Positions 1-8,595 are shown, counted from the first letter of the stretch. The stretch is 64,000 nt of DNA from a bacterium (GCA_024226315.1 JAAELT010000295.1:1-64000), one strand, 5' to 3'. The notes: generated by a model not told the origin, from the sequence alone. A program made the numbers and translations.

Positions 1-384
1 GGTTTTGTCTAAGGAGCCAGAGACGAGGGTCTTGCCATCCGGGCTGAAGGCGACGCTATAGACATAGTTTTGATGTCCTTCGAGCTTGCGGATGAGTTTT
101 CCGTCTTCAGGGTTCCAGAGTCTGACGGTGTTGTCTAAGGAGCCAGAGGCGAGGGTCTTGCCATCCGGGCTGAAGGCGACGCTAGAGACCCCGTTTTGAT
201 GTCCTTGGAGTGTGCGCAGGTGTTTGCCGTCTTGGGTCTGCCAGAGTCTGACGGTTTTGTCGTAGGAGCCAGAGGCGAGGGTCTTGCCATCCGGGCTGAA
301 GGCGACGCTAGAGACCCAGTTTTGATGTCCTTGGAGTGTGCGCAGGTGAATTCGTCGTATACGACGAGAATGTCGCCGTTCGGG
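1..384 (-). pseudogene. WD40-repeat protein fragment, running off the left edge
   Basis: Read on the minus strand, positions 350 down to 1 encode about two and a half near-identical WD40 units. Each contains a GHQN...SVAFSPDGKTLASGS pattern followed by (D/Y)(K/N)TVRLW. The repeat homology stops abruptly near position 350. In that frame a stop codon lies at 385-387 and no ATG, GTG or TTG start is present between it and the repeats. The N-terminal part of the protein is therefore missing, and what remains is probably the 3' portion of a larger gene continuing left of the window. WD40 units form beta-propellers used for protein contacts, often at the C-terminus of bacterial NTPase, protease or TIR-type proteins. 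Which class this was cannot be told here. Confidence 0.75.
352..367. repeat. 16-bp perfect palindrome at the WD40 break point
   Basis: TCGTCGTATACGACGA reads the same on both strands. It sits within a few bases of where WD40 coding similarity ends, so it may mark a rearrangement junction or a protein-binding site. From here to 615 I see no gene. Confidence 0.5.
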
Positions 385-615
385 TCAAGCCCTGTCTCAG
401 GGTACGACGGGCATGCCTGGGCATCGAGTGGCCTGCAAGCTCCTGAAGACAGAGTTTCGACGCGTCAAAACCCTGATCGGTTGAGATGGAACCAGACACA
501 GCCCATCATCCAGCTTCGCGAAGCGCCGGCATCACCAGTCCCGCACCACCACAGCGAGCGCGGAGCCGCGATCGTGCTAGCATACCGCTGATCGGAACAC
601 CTCGAGAAAGAATCG

Positions 616-1029
616 ATGCCGGCGCACGCAATCACCCTCGAACTCCCGGAGACGCTCTACCGGCGCTTCCGACAACGCTCGGAGTGGACGCACCGCAGCC
701 TTGAGACCGAGATCCTGGACGCGGTCGCGGCCGGTGCCTCGGTCGAGGACGAGCTCTCGCCCGATCTCGTGGAAGCTATCGAGGCCCTCCAAACACTGGA
801 CGACGAAGAGCTCTGGCGCCTCGGGAAAGAAGCCATGTCCCGGGAGGTGAGCGAAGAGCTCGAAGCACTCCACTTCAAGCAGCGTGACGAGGGATTGAAC
901 CCAAGCGAAGACGCGACCCGTGCAAGGCTCATGCACGAGTACGAGCGGACGATGCTGATTCGAGCGCAGGCCGCAAAGCTGCTCAAAGACCGAGGGCACG
1001 ACGTCTCCGGCCTCTTGGCCACCCGGTGA
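616..1029 (+). CDS. small helical protein, partner of the HNH nuclease
   Basis: 137 aa. The first 25 residues (ITLELPETLYRRFRQRS) look like the start of a ribbon-helix-helix or antitoxin-type DNA-binding segment. The rest is charged and predicted helical with no domain I can name. The stop overlaps the GTG start of the HNH gene in a GTGA junction (1026-1029), so the two are translationally coupled. That layout is usual for an antitoxin or immunity partner followed by a nuclease. The function is inferred from context only. A start at 616 is chosen because it is the first ATG of the frame and follows a short purine-rich stretch (gaaagaatc). Confidence 0.75.
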   Translation: MPAHAITLELPETLYRRFRQRSEWTHRSLETEILDAVAAGASVEDELSPDLVEAIEALQTLDDEELWRLGKEAMSREVSEELEALHFKQRDEGLNPSEDATRARLMHEYERTMLIRAQAAKLLKDRGHDVSGLLATR

Positions 1030-1457
1030 GCTCCGTCTACATTCCGGTCGCATTGCGGCGTCGGGTCGCAGAACAGGCACGCCATCGCTGCGGATACTGC
1101 CTGACCCAGGAGGTCGTCATCGGGCGACCGATGGAGTTCGATCACCTTCTTCCGCGATCTCTCGGCGGTCCGACTACGGAGGACAACCTCTGGCTGGCCT
1201 GTTCGCTGTGCAACGAGCACAAGAGCAACCGGTTCCTGATCATCGATCCGGAGAGCGGGAGCCAGGTCAGAGTCTTCAATCCCCGGAAACAGCGATGGCG
1301 GGACCATTTGGAGTGGGCCGAGGACGCGACTCGAATCGACGGGACGACGGACGTCGGACGAGCAACGGTAGCTGTGCTCCAGTTGAATCGACCGAGCCTC
1401 GTTCTGGCGAGAGGGCTCTGGGTCGCCGCAGGGTGGCATCCACCTTCCGGCCCGTGA
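1026..1457 (+). CDS. HNH endonuclease
   Basis: 143 aa. The region from about residue 15 to 65 is an HNH fold: the zinc-knuckle pair HRCGYC, then EFDHLLPRSLGG supplying the first catalytic His with its Asp, then TEDNLWLACSLCNEHKSN giving Asn, the second CxxC-like pair and the final His. This is the restriction/McrA-like HNH type, cutting DNA with one metal ion. The C-terminal half carries a basic patch (NPRKQRWRDH) and an extension seen in many short stand-alone HNH proteins. It starts with GTG inside the stop of the preceding gene. The pair could be a toxin-antitoxin-like or defence module; that is inference. Confidence 0.85.
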   Translation: MSSVYIPVALRRRVAEQARHRCGYCLTQEVVIGRPMEFDHLLPRSLGGPTTEDNLWLACSLCNEHKSNRFLIIDPESGSQVRVFNPRKQRWRDHLEWAEDATRIDGTTDVGRATVAVLQLNRPSLVLARGLWVAAGWHPPSGP

Positions 1458-1569
1458 CAAAAGCGACCCGAATCGTCTGCCGAGTTCAGCAAGAAAGCCA
1501 TCGGGTAGCGTCGCCGAACCGGGCGATCGAGCTTGCCTGGAGCATCCGCATCAGCCTGGGCTGCGCGCT

Positions 1570-1804
1570 CCGGCTTCAGCCCATGATCCTTCTCCAGGCC
1601 CCTCAGGTCGTCGCCGACCCGCGCCAGCAGATCGTCGAAATCGTCGTCAGGCGCAGGGAGGCCCAGGCGACCGAAGCGGTGGTTGCGGCCGAACTGGAGG
1701 TCAGAGAGGTGAAGGAGCGTGATGTGGTTCCGGGAGCTCCCCGGCGGTACCTCCCAATAGGACGAAGATCGATAGCGGGACTTACGATGCGCAGAGCCGG
1801 TGAA
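1570..1804 (-). pseudogene. metallophosphoesterase N-terminal fragment
   Basis: On the minus strand one frame reads NHITLLHLSDLQFGRNHRFG and then LPAPDDDFDDLLARVGDDLRGLEKDHGLKPE. The hLHhSDhQFG motif is the first metal-binding block of calcineurin-like phosphoesterases. The next block (GDL) is absent and similarity ends near 1570. No start codon precedes the motif after the TGA at 1805-1807, so the piece is truncated at both ends. It lies in the same frame just downstream of the antitoxin-like gene. From 1458 to 1570 I see nothing further. Confidence 0.55.
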
Positions 1805-2014
1805 TCATTCGGCATCTAGGTCTGTCCACAGCTCCGACGCGGGGTAGGTGTCACCATCGAGGGCTTCTCGCCAGCCTTGCCGAAAGCTCGCCTCGGCACT
1901 CTTGAACGTGACACTCTCCCTGAAGGCGCGGACCATCTGGAGGACCGAGGGCAGGTACTCCAGCGGAATCTTGTCGATCTCTTCAGCGACCCGGTAGCGA
2001 TAGGTTGAGGGCAT
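1805..2014 (-). CDS. antitoxin-like small protein, toxin missing
   Basis: 69 aa, acidic at its C-terminus (ELWTDLDAE). The pattern EEIDKIPLEYLPSVLQMVRAFRE resembles the N-terminal helices of short orphan antitoxins of the DUF2281 or addiction-module type. It is followed by a positively charged middle that could bind DNA or a toxin. No toxin gene follows: the next sequence is a phosphoesterase scrap. The gene is therefore either a solitary antitoxin or the surviving half of a broken toxin-antitoxin pair. Family assignment is tentative. Confidence 0.6.
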   Translation of the reverse strand: MPSTYRYRVAEEIDKIPLEYLPSVLQMVRAFRESVTFKSAEASFRQGWREALDGDTYPASELWTDLDAE

Positions 2015-2026
2015 GGTTGGCTCCGA

Positions 2027-2149
2027 TTATATGCCGGCCCGCCCGGCCATCGACACCGCCAGGCCGACGAGGTAGATCCCGAGGCCGGCGAAGGCGGGGG
2101 CGAGGTCTTTGATCAGTGCTGCGAAGAAGCCTGTCTCCTGGCGTGGCAT
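2027..2149 (-). CDS. 40-aa single-pass membrane peptide
   Basis: The peptide MPRQETGFFAALIKDLAPAF continues into LGIYLVGLAVSMAGRAGI. A short charged N-terminus is followed by one hydrophobic helix. The ATG lies 5 nt beyond the stop of the large TPR membrane-protein gene on the same strand, so it would be the last gene of that operon. No homologue is recognised. The case rests on spacing, the amphipathic-then-hydrophobic layout and a clean stop. Confidence 0.5.
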   Translation of the reverse strand: MPRQETGFFAALIKDLAPAFAGLGIYLVGLAVSMAGRAGI

Positions 2150-2154
2150 GGCTG

Positions 2155-4032
2155 TCAACCGTAGATTCTGGCGAGCTCCACCCGATGCCGACGCACCACC
2201 ACGCCGACGAGATGCGGTACCGCCAGCAGGGCGTAGACCTCGATCGCGCGCACGAACGGCCCGAACAGCCAGGGTGCTGACGGCACCGCCGTCGCCCGCA
2301 GCAGTACCAGCAGGAGCACGGCGGCGAAAACGCCGCCGGCGATCAGCAGGCCGTCGCCGTCCGTGGCGACGAGGCTGCGCCCGTGTCGTTCCAGTCGCAG
2401 CATCTGCCGGCCGCCGAAGGCCTCGGTGGCGCCCGAGGCGGTGACCAGGAAGGCCGCGCCGAGCCACCCCAGGAGCGCCGCCAGCAGCCAGCCGAAGGGC
2501 AGGCTCTCGGCGCCGAGGGCACCGTGCCAGCCGCGGGTCGCGAGCCACAGCAGCAGGGGCAGGCAGCCGAGCACGACGAGGCCCGCCATGCGCAGCAGAT
2601 CGAGCGCCCAGCGCCGGGCGCCTGAGAGCTCGGCCCAGGCCGGCAGCAGGTTACGGCCGGCGAGTGTCGCGCGGACGATTGGCGGGAACAACCCGAGGGC
2701 CGCGAACAGGGCCAGGGCGGAAAGCACTCGCAGGGCCGTGCCGAGCGCCGGGATCAATGCCAGGAAGTCGAGGACCAGCAAGGTTCCCAGCAGGACTCCT
2801 CCAACCGGCAGGCCGAAGCCGCGCAGCGGATACAGCAGAGCCTGTTTCCATGAATAGGCCGCGGCGAGAATCTTCTGACGCCTGAGAGCCGAGGCGTCCG
2901 ACTCGCCGCCGTCGGCCGCGCCATCGACCGGCGCCGTCGGCTGGCCACCGCGCTCGACCTCGCGTAGGCGCTCCAGCCGCGTACCCAGCGTCACGAAGCG
3001 ATGCGGCTCGCCGAGCTCCTCGATGGCGGCGCGGATGGCGGTGTCGGCGTCGTCGAGACGCAGGGCGTCGAGGTGGGATGTGATCTCGGTGACGCGGGCG
3101 TCCACCGCCTCGGTATGTCGCTGCTCGGCGAGTTGCCGATCGAGTGCGGCGCGGGCGGCCTCGAGCTTGGCCTCGAGATCAGGGTGAGAAGAGTCGAGAT
3201 CGAGCGCGTTCTCGAGCTGTTCGACGGCGCGGCCGTGGGCGCCCTGGAGCGACAGGCGGTCGGCCTCGGCGCTCAGCCGCTCGGCTTCCCGGGCCCGGCG
3301 CTCGGCCCACTCCACCCGCTGGCGGAATCGCTGGTCGTATTTGGCCTTGTCGATCCGCCGGCGCAGCTCTTCGAACGACTCGTCGTGCCCCAGCTGGTCG
3401 ATCGCCTGTTGCAGCCGGTGGTCGGCCCGCGGCAGCTCGCGGGCGGCGATCAGGCGCTCGACGTCGTCGCGCGCCTCCTCGATGGCCTCGCGGTAGTGGC
3501 GATCCTCGGCCTGGCGGTCGAGCTTCGCACGGATCCGGTCTCGCAGCTCACGGACTTCCTTCGCGTCCACCAGCCGCAGGCTGCGCCGCGCGTCCTCGAG
3601 CGCGGCGCGCAGGTCGCCGGCCTCGTAGTACTTCCGGGCGCTGAGAGCGTGCGCCGCCGCCCGGCGGCCGATGGCGACCTGCTGCTGGCTGGCCAGCCGT
3701 TCCTCGAGCGCGGTGAGGGCCTCGTGCTTGCCGTGCTCGACGCCGGCTTCCCGGAGCTGCTCACGGGCCGCTTCGAGATCGTCACGCTCGAGCAGGTCGT
3801 AGATCTGCCGCGCCTTCCGGAGCACCGTCTGGTGCCGGGTCACCGCCGCCTGGTGGCGGCGGGATGCCTGCTCGGTCTGCGCCAGAAGCTGGCGCACCTC
3901 GGTGTTGTCCGGCGCCAGGCCGGCGGCTCGCCGCAGCAGCTCCAGGGCGGTGGTGTAGCTTGCCTTGCCGATCGCCTCCTGGGCCTGTCCCAGGAGAGCG
4001 TCGACCGAGGTGTTTGGGGATGGCTCCGGCAC
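2155..4032 (-). CDS. TPR / coiled-coil protein with C-terminal membrane domain
   Basis: 625 aa with a GTG start. Residues 10-50 form a TPR-like pair (ALLGQAQEAIGKASYTTALE). Residues 55-350 are long charged helices rich in Arg, Glu and Ala, with further TPR-like stretches (AHALSARKYYEAGDLRAALEDARRSL). From about residue 390 there are six or seven hydrophobic segments (ILAAAYSWKQALLYPLRGFG, LLGTLLVLDFLALIPALG, and others), so the C-terminal third is an integral membrane domain with the helical part in the cytoplasm. It is divergent from the rhomboid gene across a shared promoter region (4033-4221) and followed by the 40-aa membrane peptide. A role in envelope organisation or protein docking is likely but not shown. 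Confidence 0.75.
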   Translation of the reverse strand: MPEPSPNTSVDALLGQAQEAIGKASYTTALELLRRAAGLAPDNTEVRQLLAQTEQASRRHQAAVTRHQTVLRKARQIYDLLERDDLEAAREQLREAGVEHGKHEALTALEERLASQQQVAIGRRAAAHALSARKYYEAGDLRAALEDARRSLRLVDAKEVRELRDRIRAKLDRQAEDRHYREAIEEARDDVERLIAARELPRADHRLQQAIDQLGHDESFEELRRRIDKAKYDQRFRQRVEWAERRAREAERLSAEADRLSLQGAHGRAVEQLENALDLDSSHPDLEAKLEAARAALDRQLAEQRHTEAVDARVTEITSHLDALRLDDADTAIRAAIEELGEPHRFVTLGTRLERLREVERGGQPTAPVDGAADGGESDASALRRQKILAAAYSWKQALLYPLRGFGLPVGGVLLGTLLVLDFLALIPALGTALRVLSALALFAALGLFPPIVRATLAGRNLLPAWAELSGARRWALDLLRMAGLVVLGCLPLLLWLATRGWHGALGAESLPFGWLLAALLGWLGAAFLVTASGATEAFGGRQMLRLERHGRSLVATDGDGLLIAGGVFAAVLLLVLLRATAVPSAPWLFGPFVRAIEVYALLAVPHLVGVVVRRHRVELARIYG

Positions 4033-4159
4033 GGCTGACTTCGGGCGTTTCAGTAGTTAAACTCTCTGAAGCAGCGCCGTGAGCGGGAACGGCTGCTCAT
4101 CGCACCACGTGGCGATGGTACGCTGTGTCTCACTCCGAAGAGTGTTTCACCGCAAAGCG

Positions 4160-4179
4160 GATCTCTCTCTAGAGAGATC
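4160..4179. promoter_or_regulatory. inverted repeat in the divergent promoter region
   Basis: GATCTCTCT and AGAGAGATC are perfect arms with two bases between them. The site lies 42 nt upstream of the chosen rhomboid ATG, so it is a candidate operator or leader hairpin. Confidence 0.4.
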
Positions 4180-4221
4180 ATATCGCGAGTGCTCCTTCAC
4201 GGTGATGGGAGGATCCGAAGG

Positions 4222-6222
4222 ATGCTGATCCCGATCGGTCACGAAGAGGACGAAGTCCGTCGCTGGCCCTGGGTTTCGCTCTCCATCTTCGTCGCCTGCA
4301 TCCTGGTCTACTACCTGGCCGGGCTGGAAGAGGAGCGCGCGGAGGAGCGCGCCGCCGAGAGGCTCACCGAGGTCGTCGAGTTCTACGTCCAGCATCCCTA
4401 CCTGGAGATCGACAAAGACCTGGAGGGCTATGCCAGCTGGTGGCAGATGGCCTACCAGTTCCAGGATGGGCTGCAGGGGATCGACGCGATGCCGGGGCTC
4501 GAGGACATCTCCATGCCCGTGATCGACGACGAAGACGTCGGCCCGATTCAGAGACAGCTGGAGCAGGACGAGCTCGACGGCCTGACCATCGACTGGCGCG
4601 AGGCGAGAGACGACGTGCCGATACGCAAATGGGGGCTGGTGCCGAGGGACTGGCAAATCGGCGACCTGATCGCCAGCATCTTCATACACGCCGGGTTCTT
4701 CCATCTCGCCGGCAACCTGCTGTTTCTGTGGCTGAGCGGGCCACCGCTGGAGGACGTCTGGGGCCGGCCGTTCTTCGCCGCCTTCTACCTGGCGGCGGGC
4801 GTCGTCGCCGGCCTGGGGTGGGTCCTCCGGTACTCGGACTCCGACGTCCCGCTGATCGGCGCGTCGGGTGCCATCGCCGGACTGATGGGCGCGTTCATGG
4901 TGCGGTTCTGGTCGGCCAAGATCCGCATGTTCTACTTCATCTTCTTCTTTTTCCGGATCTACAGCGGCACCTTCTCGTCGCCGGCCTGGGTGATGCTCGG
5001 CCTGTGGTTCGTCTCCGAGGCGTTCTGGGCGGCCTCGCTGGACAGCATCGCCGGCGAATGGGGAGGCGTCGCCAACCTGGTCCACGTCGGGGGCTTCGCG
5101 TTCGGTGCCGCCACCGCCGCGGTCATACGGCACCTGAAGGTCGAGGAGAAAGTCTTCCAGCCGAAGATCGACGTCAAGCTCGGCGAGGAGGAGAACACGG
5201 TCGTCGAGCAGTCCCACGAGCTGCGCCTGCAGGGCCGGCTGGAGGAGGCTTTCGATCTTCTCGCCGCCGAGTTGAGGAGTAACCCTCGGAACCAGGACGC
5301 CTACCTGGCGCTGTGGGACGTGTCCGTGAAGCGCGGTCGTCCCGAGGACGGCCGCGCGGCTCTCCTGGGCTGTATCCGGCACGAGCTGCGGGCGCAAGAG
5401 CCCGAGCTGGCGATCGCCCACTGGCAGGAGCTGGGCGAGCACCTCGCCGTCGTCGAGATCGATCTCGAGCTGAGGATCCGGCTGGCGAGCGCGATGATCG
5501 AGTTGGAGCTCGACGATGAGGCGGCCGAGCTGGTGGTCGACGTCGATGAGAACGTCGCCTTGCTGCCGGTCGGAGTACGCGCCCGGCTGGCGCGCGTCGC
5601 GGCGCTCTCGCGCAGCGCCAGCGCGCCGGCGCTGTGCGAGCCGCTGCTCGCCGACCGGGCGGTTCCCGAGGAGACTCGGCAGGAGATTTCGGAGCTCTAC
5701 GCCCGGGCGAAGGCGCAGGGGCTGCGGGCGGTCGAGGACGAGGGGGAAGCCGTGCCCGACGACGCGCCCCTGCCACTGGCGGACGAGGCCCCCGCGCAGC
5801 GCGTGCTGCAGGTGATGCCGGCGATCCCCCGCCAGCTCACCGGCGAGAAGGTGTCCGTCGACGTGGCCGGGCAGGGCTCCCGGCTGCTGCCGCTGAAGAA
5901 CGTGCAGGCGGTGGCGGCGGCGAGGATCGACGAAGACGCGGCCGAAGTCTACGTGGTGGTCGACCTGCTGGTGGATTCGCTGTTCAGCGACAAGGAGAAG
6001 ATCCGCACCGTGCGCTTCCGCAGCAACGAGTTCGACGCCCGCGACCTGGTGTCGTCGATCGACGATCCCCACCAGGCCCTGCTCGCCTTCATCGACAACC
6101 TGCTGGCGGTGAGCGGCGCCTCGCCGATCCCCGACGCCGATTCGGTCAAGGGCCAGCCGTTCTACGGCTTCGGTTCGCTACCCGAATACGAGAACATCGT
6201 CTTCGGCTTCACCGCGGGTTAG
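4222..6222 (+). CDS. rhomboid-family intramembrane serine protease with TPR C-terminus
   Basis: 666 aa from the ATG at 4222, chosen over an upstream GTG at 4189 because GGGAGGA sits 8 nt before it. After a first transmembrane helix (SLSIFVACILVYYLAG) comes a roughly 110-residue extracytoplasmic segment. The rhomboid core follows: IFIHAGFFHLAGNLLFLW (oxyanion His/Asn helix), PLIGASGAIAGLMGAFM with the catalytic Ser of GASG, and NLVHVGGFAFG with the catalytic His. The dyad is intact, so the protease should cleave within membranes. From about residue 330 the protein is cytoplasmic and TPR-like (ELRLQGRLEEAFDLLAAELR), ending in a globular domain of unknown type. The 3' end overlaps the convergent DUF6982 gene by 4 nt. 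TPR-tailed rhomboids of this kind are common in Acidobacteriota and Planctomycetota. Confidence 0.88.
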   Translation: MLIPIGHEEDEVRRWPWVSLSIFVACILVYYLAGLEEERAEERAAERLTEVVEFYVQHPYLEIDKDLEGYASWWQMAYQFQDGLQGIDAMPGLEDISMPVIDDEDVGPIQRQLEQDELDGLTIDWREARDDVPIRKWGLVPRDWQIGDLIASIFIHAGFFHLAGNLLFLWLSGPPLEDVWGRPFFAAFYLAAGVVAGLGWVLRYSDSDVPLIGASGAIAGLMGAFMVRFWSAKIRMFYFIFFFFRIYSGTFSSPAWVMLGLWFVSEAFWAASLDSIAGEWGGVANLVHVGGFAFGAATAAVIRHLKVEEKVFQPKIDVKLGEEENTVVEQSHELRLQGRLEEAFDLLAAELRSNPRNQDAYLALWDVSVKRGRPEDGRAALLGCIRHELRAQEPELAIAHWQELGEHLAVVEIDLELRIRLASAMIELELDDEAAELVVDVDENVALLPVGVRARLARVAALSRSASAPALCEPLLADRAVPEETRQEISELYARAKAQGLRAVEDEGEAVPDDAPLPLADEAPAQRVLQVMPAIPRQLTGEKVSVDVAGQGSRLLPLKNVQAVAAARIDEDAAEVYVVVDLLVDSLFSDKEKIRTVRFRSNEFDARDLVSSIDDPHQALLAFIDNLLAVSGASPIPDADSVKGQPFYGFGSLPEYENIVFGFTAG

Positions 6223-6614
6223 AGAAACTCGATCTCTTTCACCGAGCGGTTGACCACCAGGACGCGGCTGTTGTTGCTCTCGGGATCCACCGGGAACAGG
6301 TAGAAGGCCGGCTTCTCCGCGGCGTAACCGCTGGTGTAGCCCACGATTTCCTCACCGTCCTCGAAGACGACCCGCATCTTCTTGCCGTAGCCGGGCCGGT
6401 CGCCTTCCTGGCTGTCCTTGCGCTCACTGTCGCCGTCGAAGCTCTTGACGCAGAAGACCGCCTTCAGATCAGCCAGCGCGATCCGCTGCCGGTCTCCGGA
6501 ATCGGCCAGCCGCAGATGGAAAGAAGCCCGGCCGGGTACCAGGTCCTGGGTGAAGCCTTTGAATATTCTGCCGTCGGCGAATCGAGCCACGAAGCCGCTC
6601 TGCGTACCGATCAT
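6219..6614 (-). CDS. DUF6982-like small protein
   Basis: 131 aa, soluble, with two beta-rich halves. Motifs are RFADGRIFKGFTQDL, ALADLKAVFCVKSFDGD, RPGYGKKMRVVFEDGEEIVGY and FYLFPVDPESNNSRV. These match my memory of the DUF6982 family, found widely in Acidobacteriota and of unknown function. The repeated 'F-x-DG-x-x-(F/V)-x-G-(F/Y)T' pattern suggests two small barrel-like repeats, perhaps ligand-binding. It converges on the rhomboid gene with overlapping stop codons. Confidence 0.7.
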   Translation of the reverse strand: MIGTQSGFVARFADGRIFKGFTQDLVPGRASFHLRLADSGDRQRIALADLKAVFCVKSFDGDSERKDSQEGDRPGYGKKMRVVFEDGEEIVGYTSGYAAEKPAFYLFPVDPESNNSRVLVVNRSVKEIEFL

Positions 6615-6748
6615 GTCGAATCCCTCCCTGGGTGTCCGGTGATGTGTCTGCTCAGATGCGAGGAGGCGAGGACGTCACGTGTGATCGGGAGGCCCTCACT
6701 TATATAGGCGAGATCCGAGCTTCAGAATGCTCATCCGACGTGAATCGA

Positions 6749-8263
6749 TCAGTCGAAATGTTTCAGGTCGGGCCAGATGTCCGCGACTGACTCTATCGGC
6801 CCGCGCAGCACGAAGATCGGCTGATTGTTCTCGTACGGCATGCAGTAGCCGCAGTCGGTGGTGCCGGCCCGCTCGACGTCGGCGTACCGGCGCAGGTGGC
6901 CCTCCTCACTGCCACCGATGACGATCACCACCTCGCCGCTCATGCCCCGCGGCCCCCACAGCCAGTAGTTGTTGTGGCCGCTGGTTGCCGGCGGCAGGCC
7001 GTGGCGCTTGCCCAGATGGTCGATGGCGCCGGCCTCGCCGTAGTTGTAGACGAAGATGCCGGCTTTTGCCCGGTCTTCGGCCGGCAGTCTCCCGTGGACG
7101 TCGGCCACCGTCTCGACGATCTCCTCCCAGCCGTGCATGTCGGCGTAGAACTGGCCCAGCTCCGCGACCTCCTTGCGCTCCTCGGTCGCTGGCTCCTGGC
7201 CCATGGTCCGAGCCCAGGAGATGTAGGTCTCGACCGGCAGCGACGGCAGCGCCAGCGGCGCGATGAGCGCGCCGGCGACGAGCATGAGCGCCAGGTAGGC
7301 GTAGCCGGGAAGGCGCCAGCGCGGCGACTTCAGCTGCCGCTCGAGCGCTACGCCGCCGGCGGCGAAGAGAAAGGTGTAGGCGGGGGACAGGTAGCCGGCG
7401 CGGCTGGTCTGGCTGAGCACCAGGAGCGCGAATACGGTGAGATAGATCCAGCCGAGCAGCCGGTGGGATCGAGCTTTTCTGTGGCCGAACAGGAAACCCA
7501 GCCCTGCCAGCCATAGCGGCAGGGTGAAAGGGTTCATGTTGTTGATCTGGCCCAAGGCGAAGTCGATCGGCGATGAGCGCGCCATCTTGCTGCCGGTGGC
7601 GTTGTCGATGAACTCGAGCGTCGGCCAGTCGTGGGCGATCTGCCACAGAACGTGAGGCAGGAACAGCAACGCGGCGATCGCGGCGGCCAGGTAGGGCCAG
7701 CGGGTGAGGAGATAACGCCGCGCCGGGGTCAGCACCAGGCCGACCCCGAGGCCGAAGCCGAGCCACAGCACGCTGATCTTGTTGAGCAGGCCGAGCCCGA
7801 GCACGACACCCAAGAGCAGCCAGAGCCGATCGTCGCCGCCGTTCAGAATACGGATCAGGATCGCCGCCGCCAGGGCCCAGAACAGCAGCTCGAGGCTGTT
7901 CATCGAATAGAAGTGGTCGAGCGCCAGGTAGACCGGCGCGACGATGGCGCCGCACATCGCCAGCGCCTGGGCGAAACGGCCGCCGCCGAGCTCGCGCGCC
8001 ATCCAGCCCACCAGGAAGACCATCGCCGCGCCGGCCAGGGCCGGCAGGATACGGATCGCCCACACCGAGTCGCCCAGGACCGCGCGGCTCGCGCGCAGCA
8101 GGGAGATCGACAACGGCGGCTGGTCGACGTAGCCCCACGCCAGGTGATCGCTGCACGCCAGGTAGTAGAGCTCGTCGCGGAAGTAGCCGTAACCGCGCAG
8201 CGTGAAGAGGTGGATCGCTAGCTTGGCGAAGGCGAATGCGAGCAGGAAAGCGTTGGGTTTCAT
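6749..8263 (-). CDS. GT39/ArnT-like membrane glycosyltransferase
   Basis: 504 aa with about ten hydrophobic segments. Near the N-terminus, GYGYFRDELYYLACSDHLAWGYVDQPPL is the family's first periplasmic loop, with the catalytic DE pair. DHFYSMNSLELLFWALAA is the second conserved block. The C-terminal 130 residues form a periplasmic domain (YNYGEAGAIDHLGKRHGLPP). Proteins of this PMT_2 family transfer a sugar from a lipid-linked donor to lipid A, protein or another lipid; the acceptor here is unknown. The start at 8263 places a hydrophobic helix at once (AFLLAFAFAKLAIHLF). Upstream, 8264-8431 contains the promoter region of the divergent peptide gene. Confidence 0.85.
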   Translation of the reverse strand: MKPNAFLLAFAFAKLAIHLFTLRGYGYFRDELYYLACSDHLAWGYVDQPPLSISLLRASRAVLGDSVWAIRILPALAGAAMVFLVGWMARELGGGRFAQALAMCGAIVAPVYLALDHFYSMNSLELLFWALAAAILIRILNGGDDRLWLLLGVVLGLGLLNKISVLWLGFGLGVGLVLTPARRYLLTRWPYLAAAIAALLFLPHVLWQIAHDWPTLEFIDNATGSKMARSSPIDFALGQINNMNPFTLPLWLAGLGFLFGHRKARSHRLLGWIYLTVFALLVLSQTSRAGYLSPAYTFLFAAGGVALERQLKSPRWRLPGYAYLALMLVAGALIAPLALPSLPVETYISWARTMGQEPATEERKEVAELGQFYADMHGWEEIVETVADVHGRLPAEDRAKAGIFVYNYGEAGAIDHLGKRHGLPPATSGHNNYWLWGPRGMSGEVVIVIGGSEEGHLRRYADVERAGTTDCGYCMPYENNQPIFVLRGPIESVADIWPDLKHFD

Positions 8264-8431
8264 GGCCCGAGCTTAGTACAGCGGTCGCGGGCGGGCAGCA
8301 CAGGCGAAAGGGCCAAACCTTTTTTGTCGTGGTTCCTGCCGCCTTCACGAATTCCTATATTGAACGCAGACTGAAACGGCCACCGGGACAGCCCAACGGC
8401 CCATCAACATCAAAGATCAGGAGCTACTCCC

Positions 8432-8575
8432 ATGAATACCAGCATGATCACCGGTTCCGTCTCCGACACCAGCACCAGCCAGCTCGCCACCCTGCACGGT
8501 TTGCCCTTCCCGCTCAACGACGAAGACGGCGGCGGCGACTGCTACCCCAACGAAGAGAACGAGACGGGTCCGTAA
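8432..8575 (+). CDS. 47-aa acidic peptide with internal Gly-Gly-Gly
   Basis: The product begins MNTSMITGSVSDTSTSQLAT and continues through LHGLPFPLNDEDGGG to DCYPNEENETGP. A strong ribosome-binding site (AGGAG at 8419-8423, 8 nt before the ATG) and a TATATT box at 8356-8361 precede it. A strong hairpin follows the stop. The Ser/Thr-rich first half, the GGG and a short Cys/Tyr/Pro/Asn-containing tail resemble the leader-core layout of a modified or exported peptide. No modifying enzyme or transporter lies nearby, so this is only a possibility. No homologue is recognised. Confidence 0.6.
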   Translation: MNTSMITGSVSDTSTSQLATLHGLPFPLNDEDGGGDCYPNEENETGP

Positions 8576-8595
8576 CCCGACTTCCAAGTCCCCCG

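Noticed and set aside
4147-6072. 641-aa minus-strand open frame
   Set aside because: It is antisense to the rhomboid gene, whose catalytic motifs and ribosome-binding site are clear. The product is His/Arg/Asp-rich without domains.
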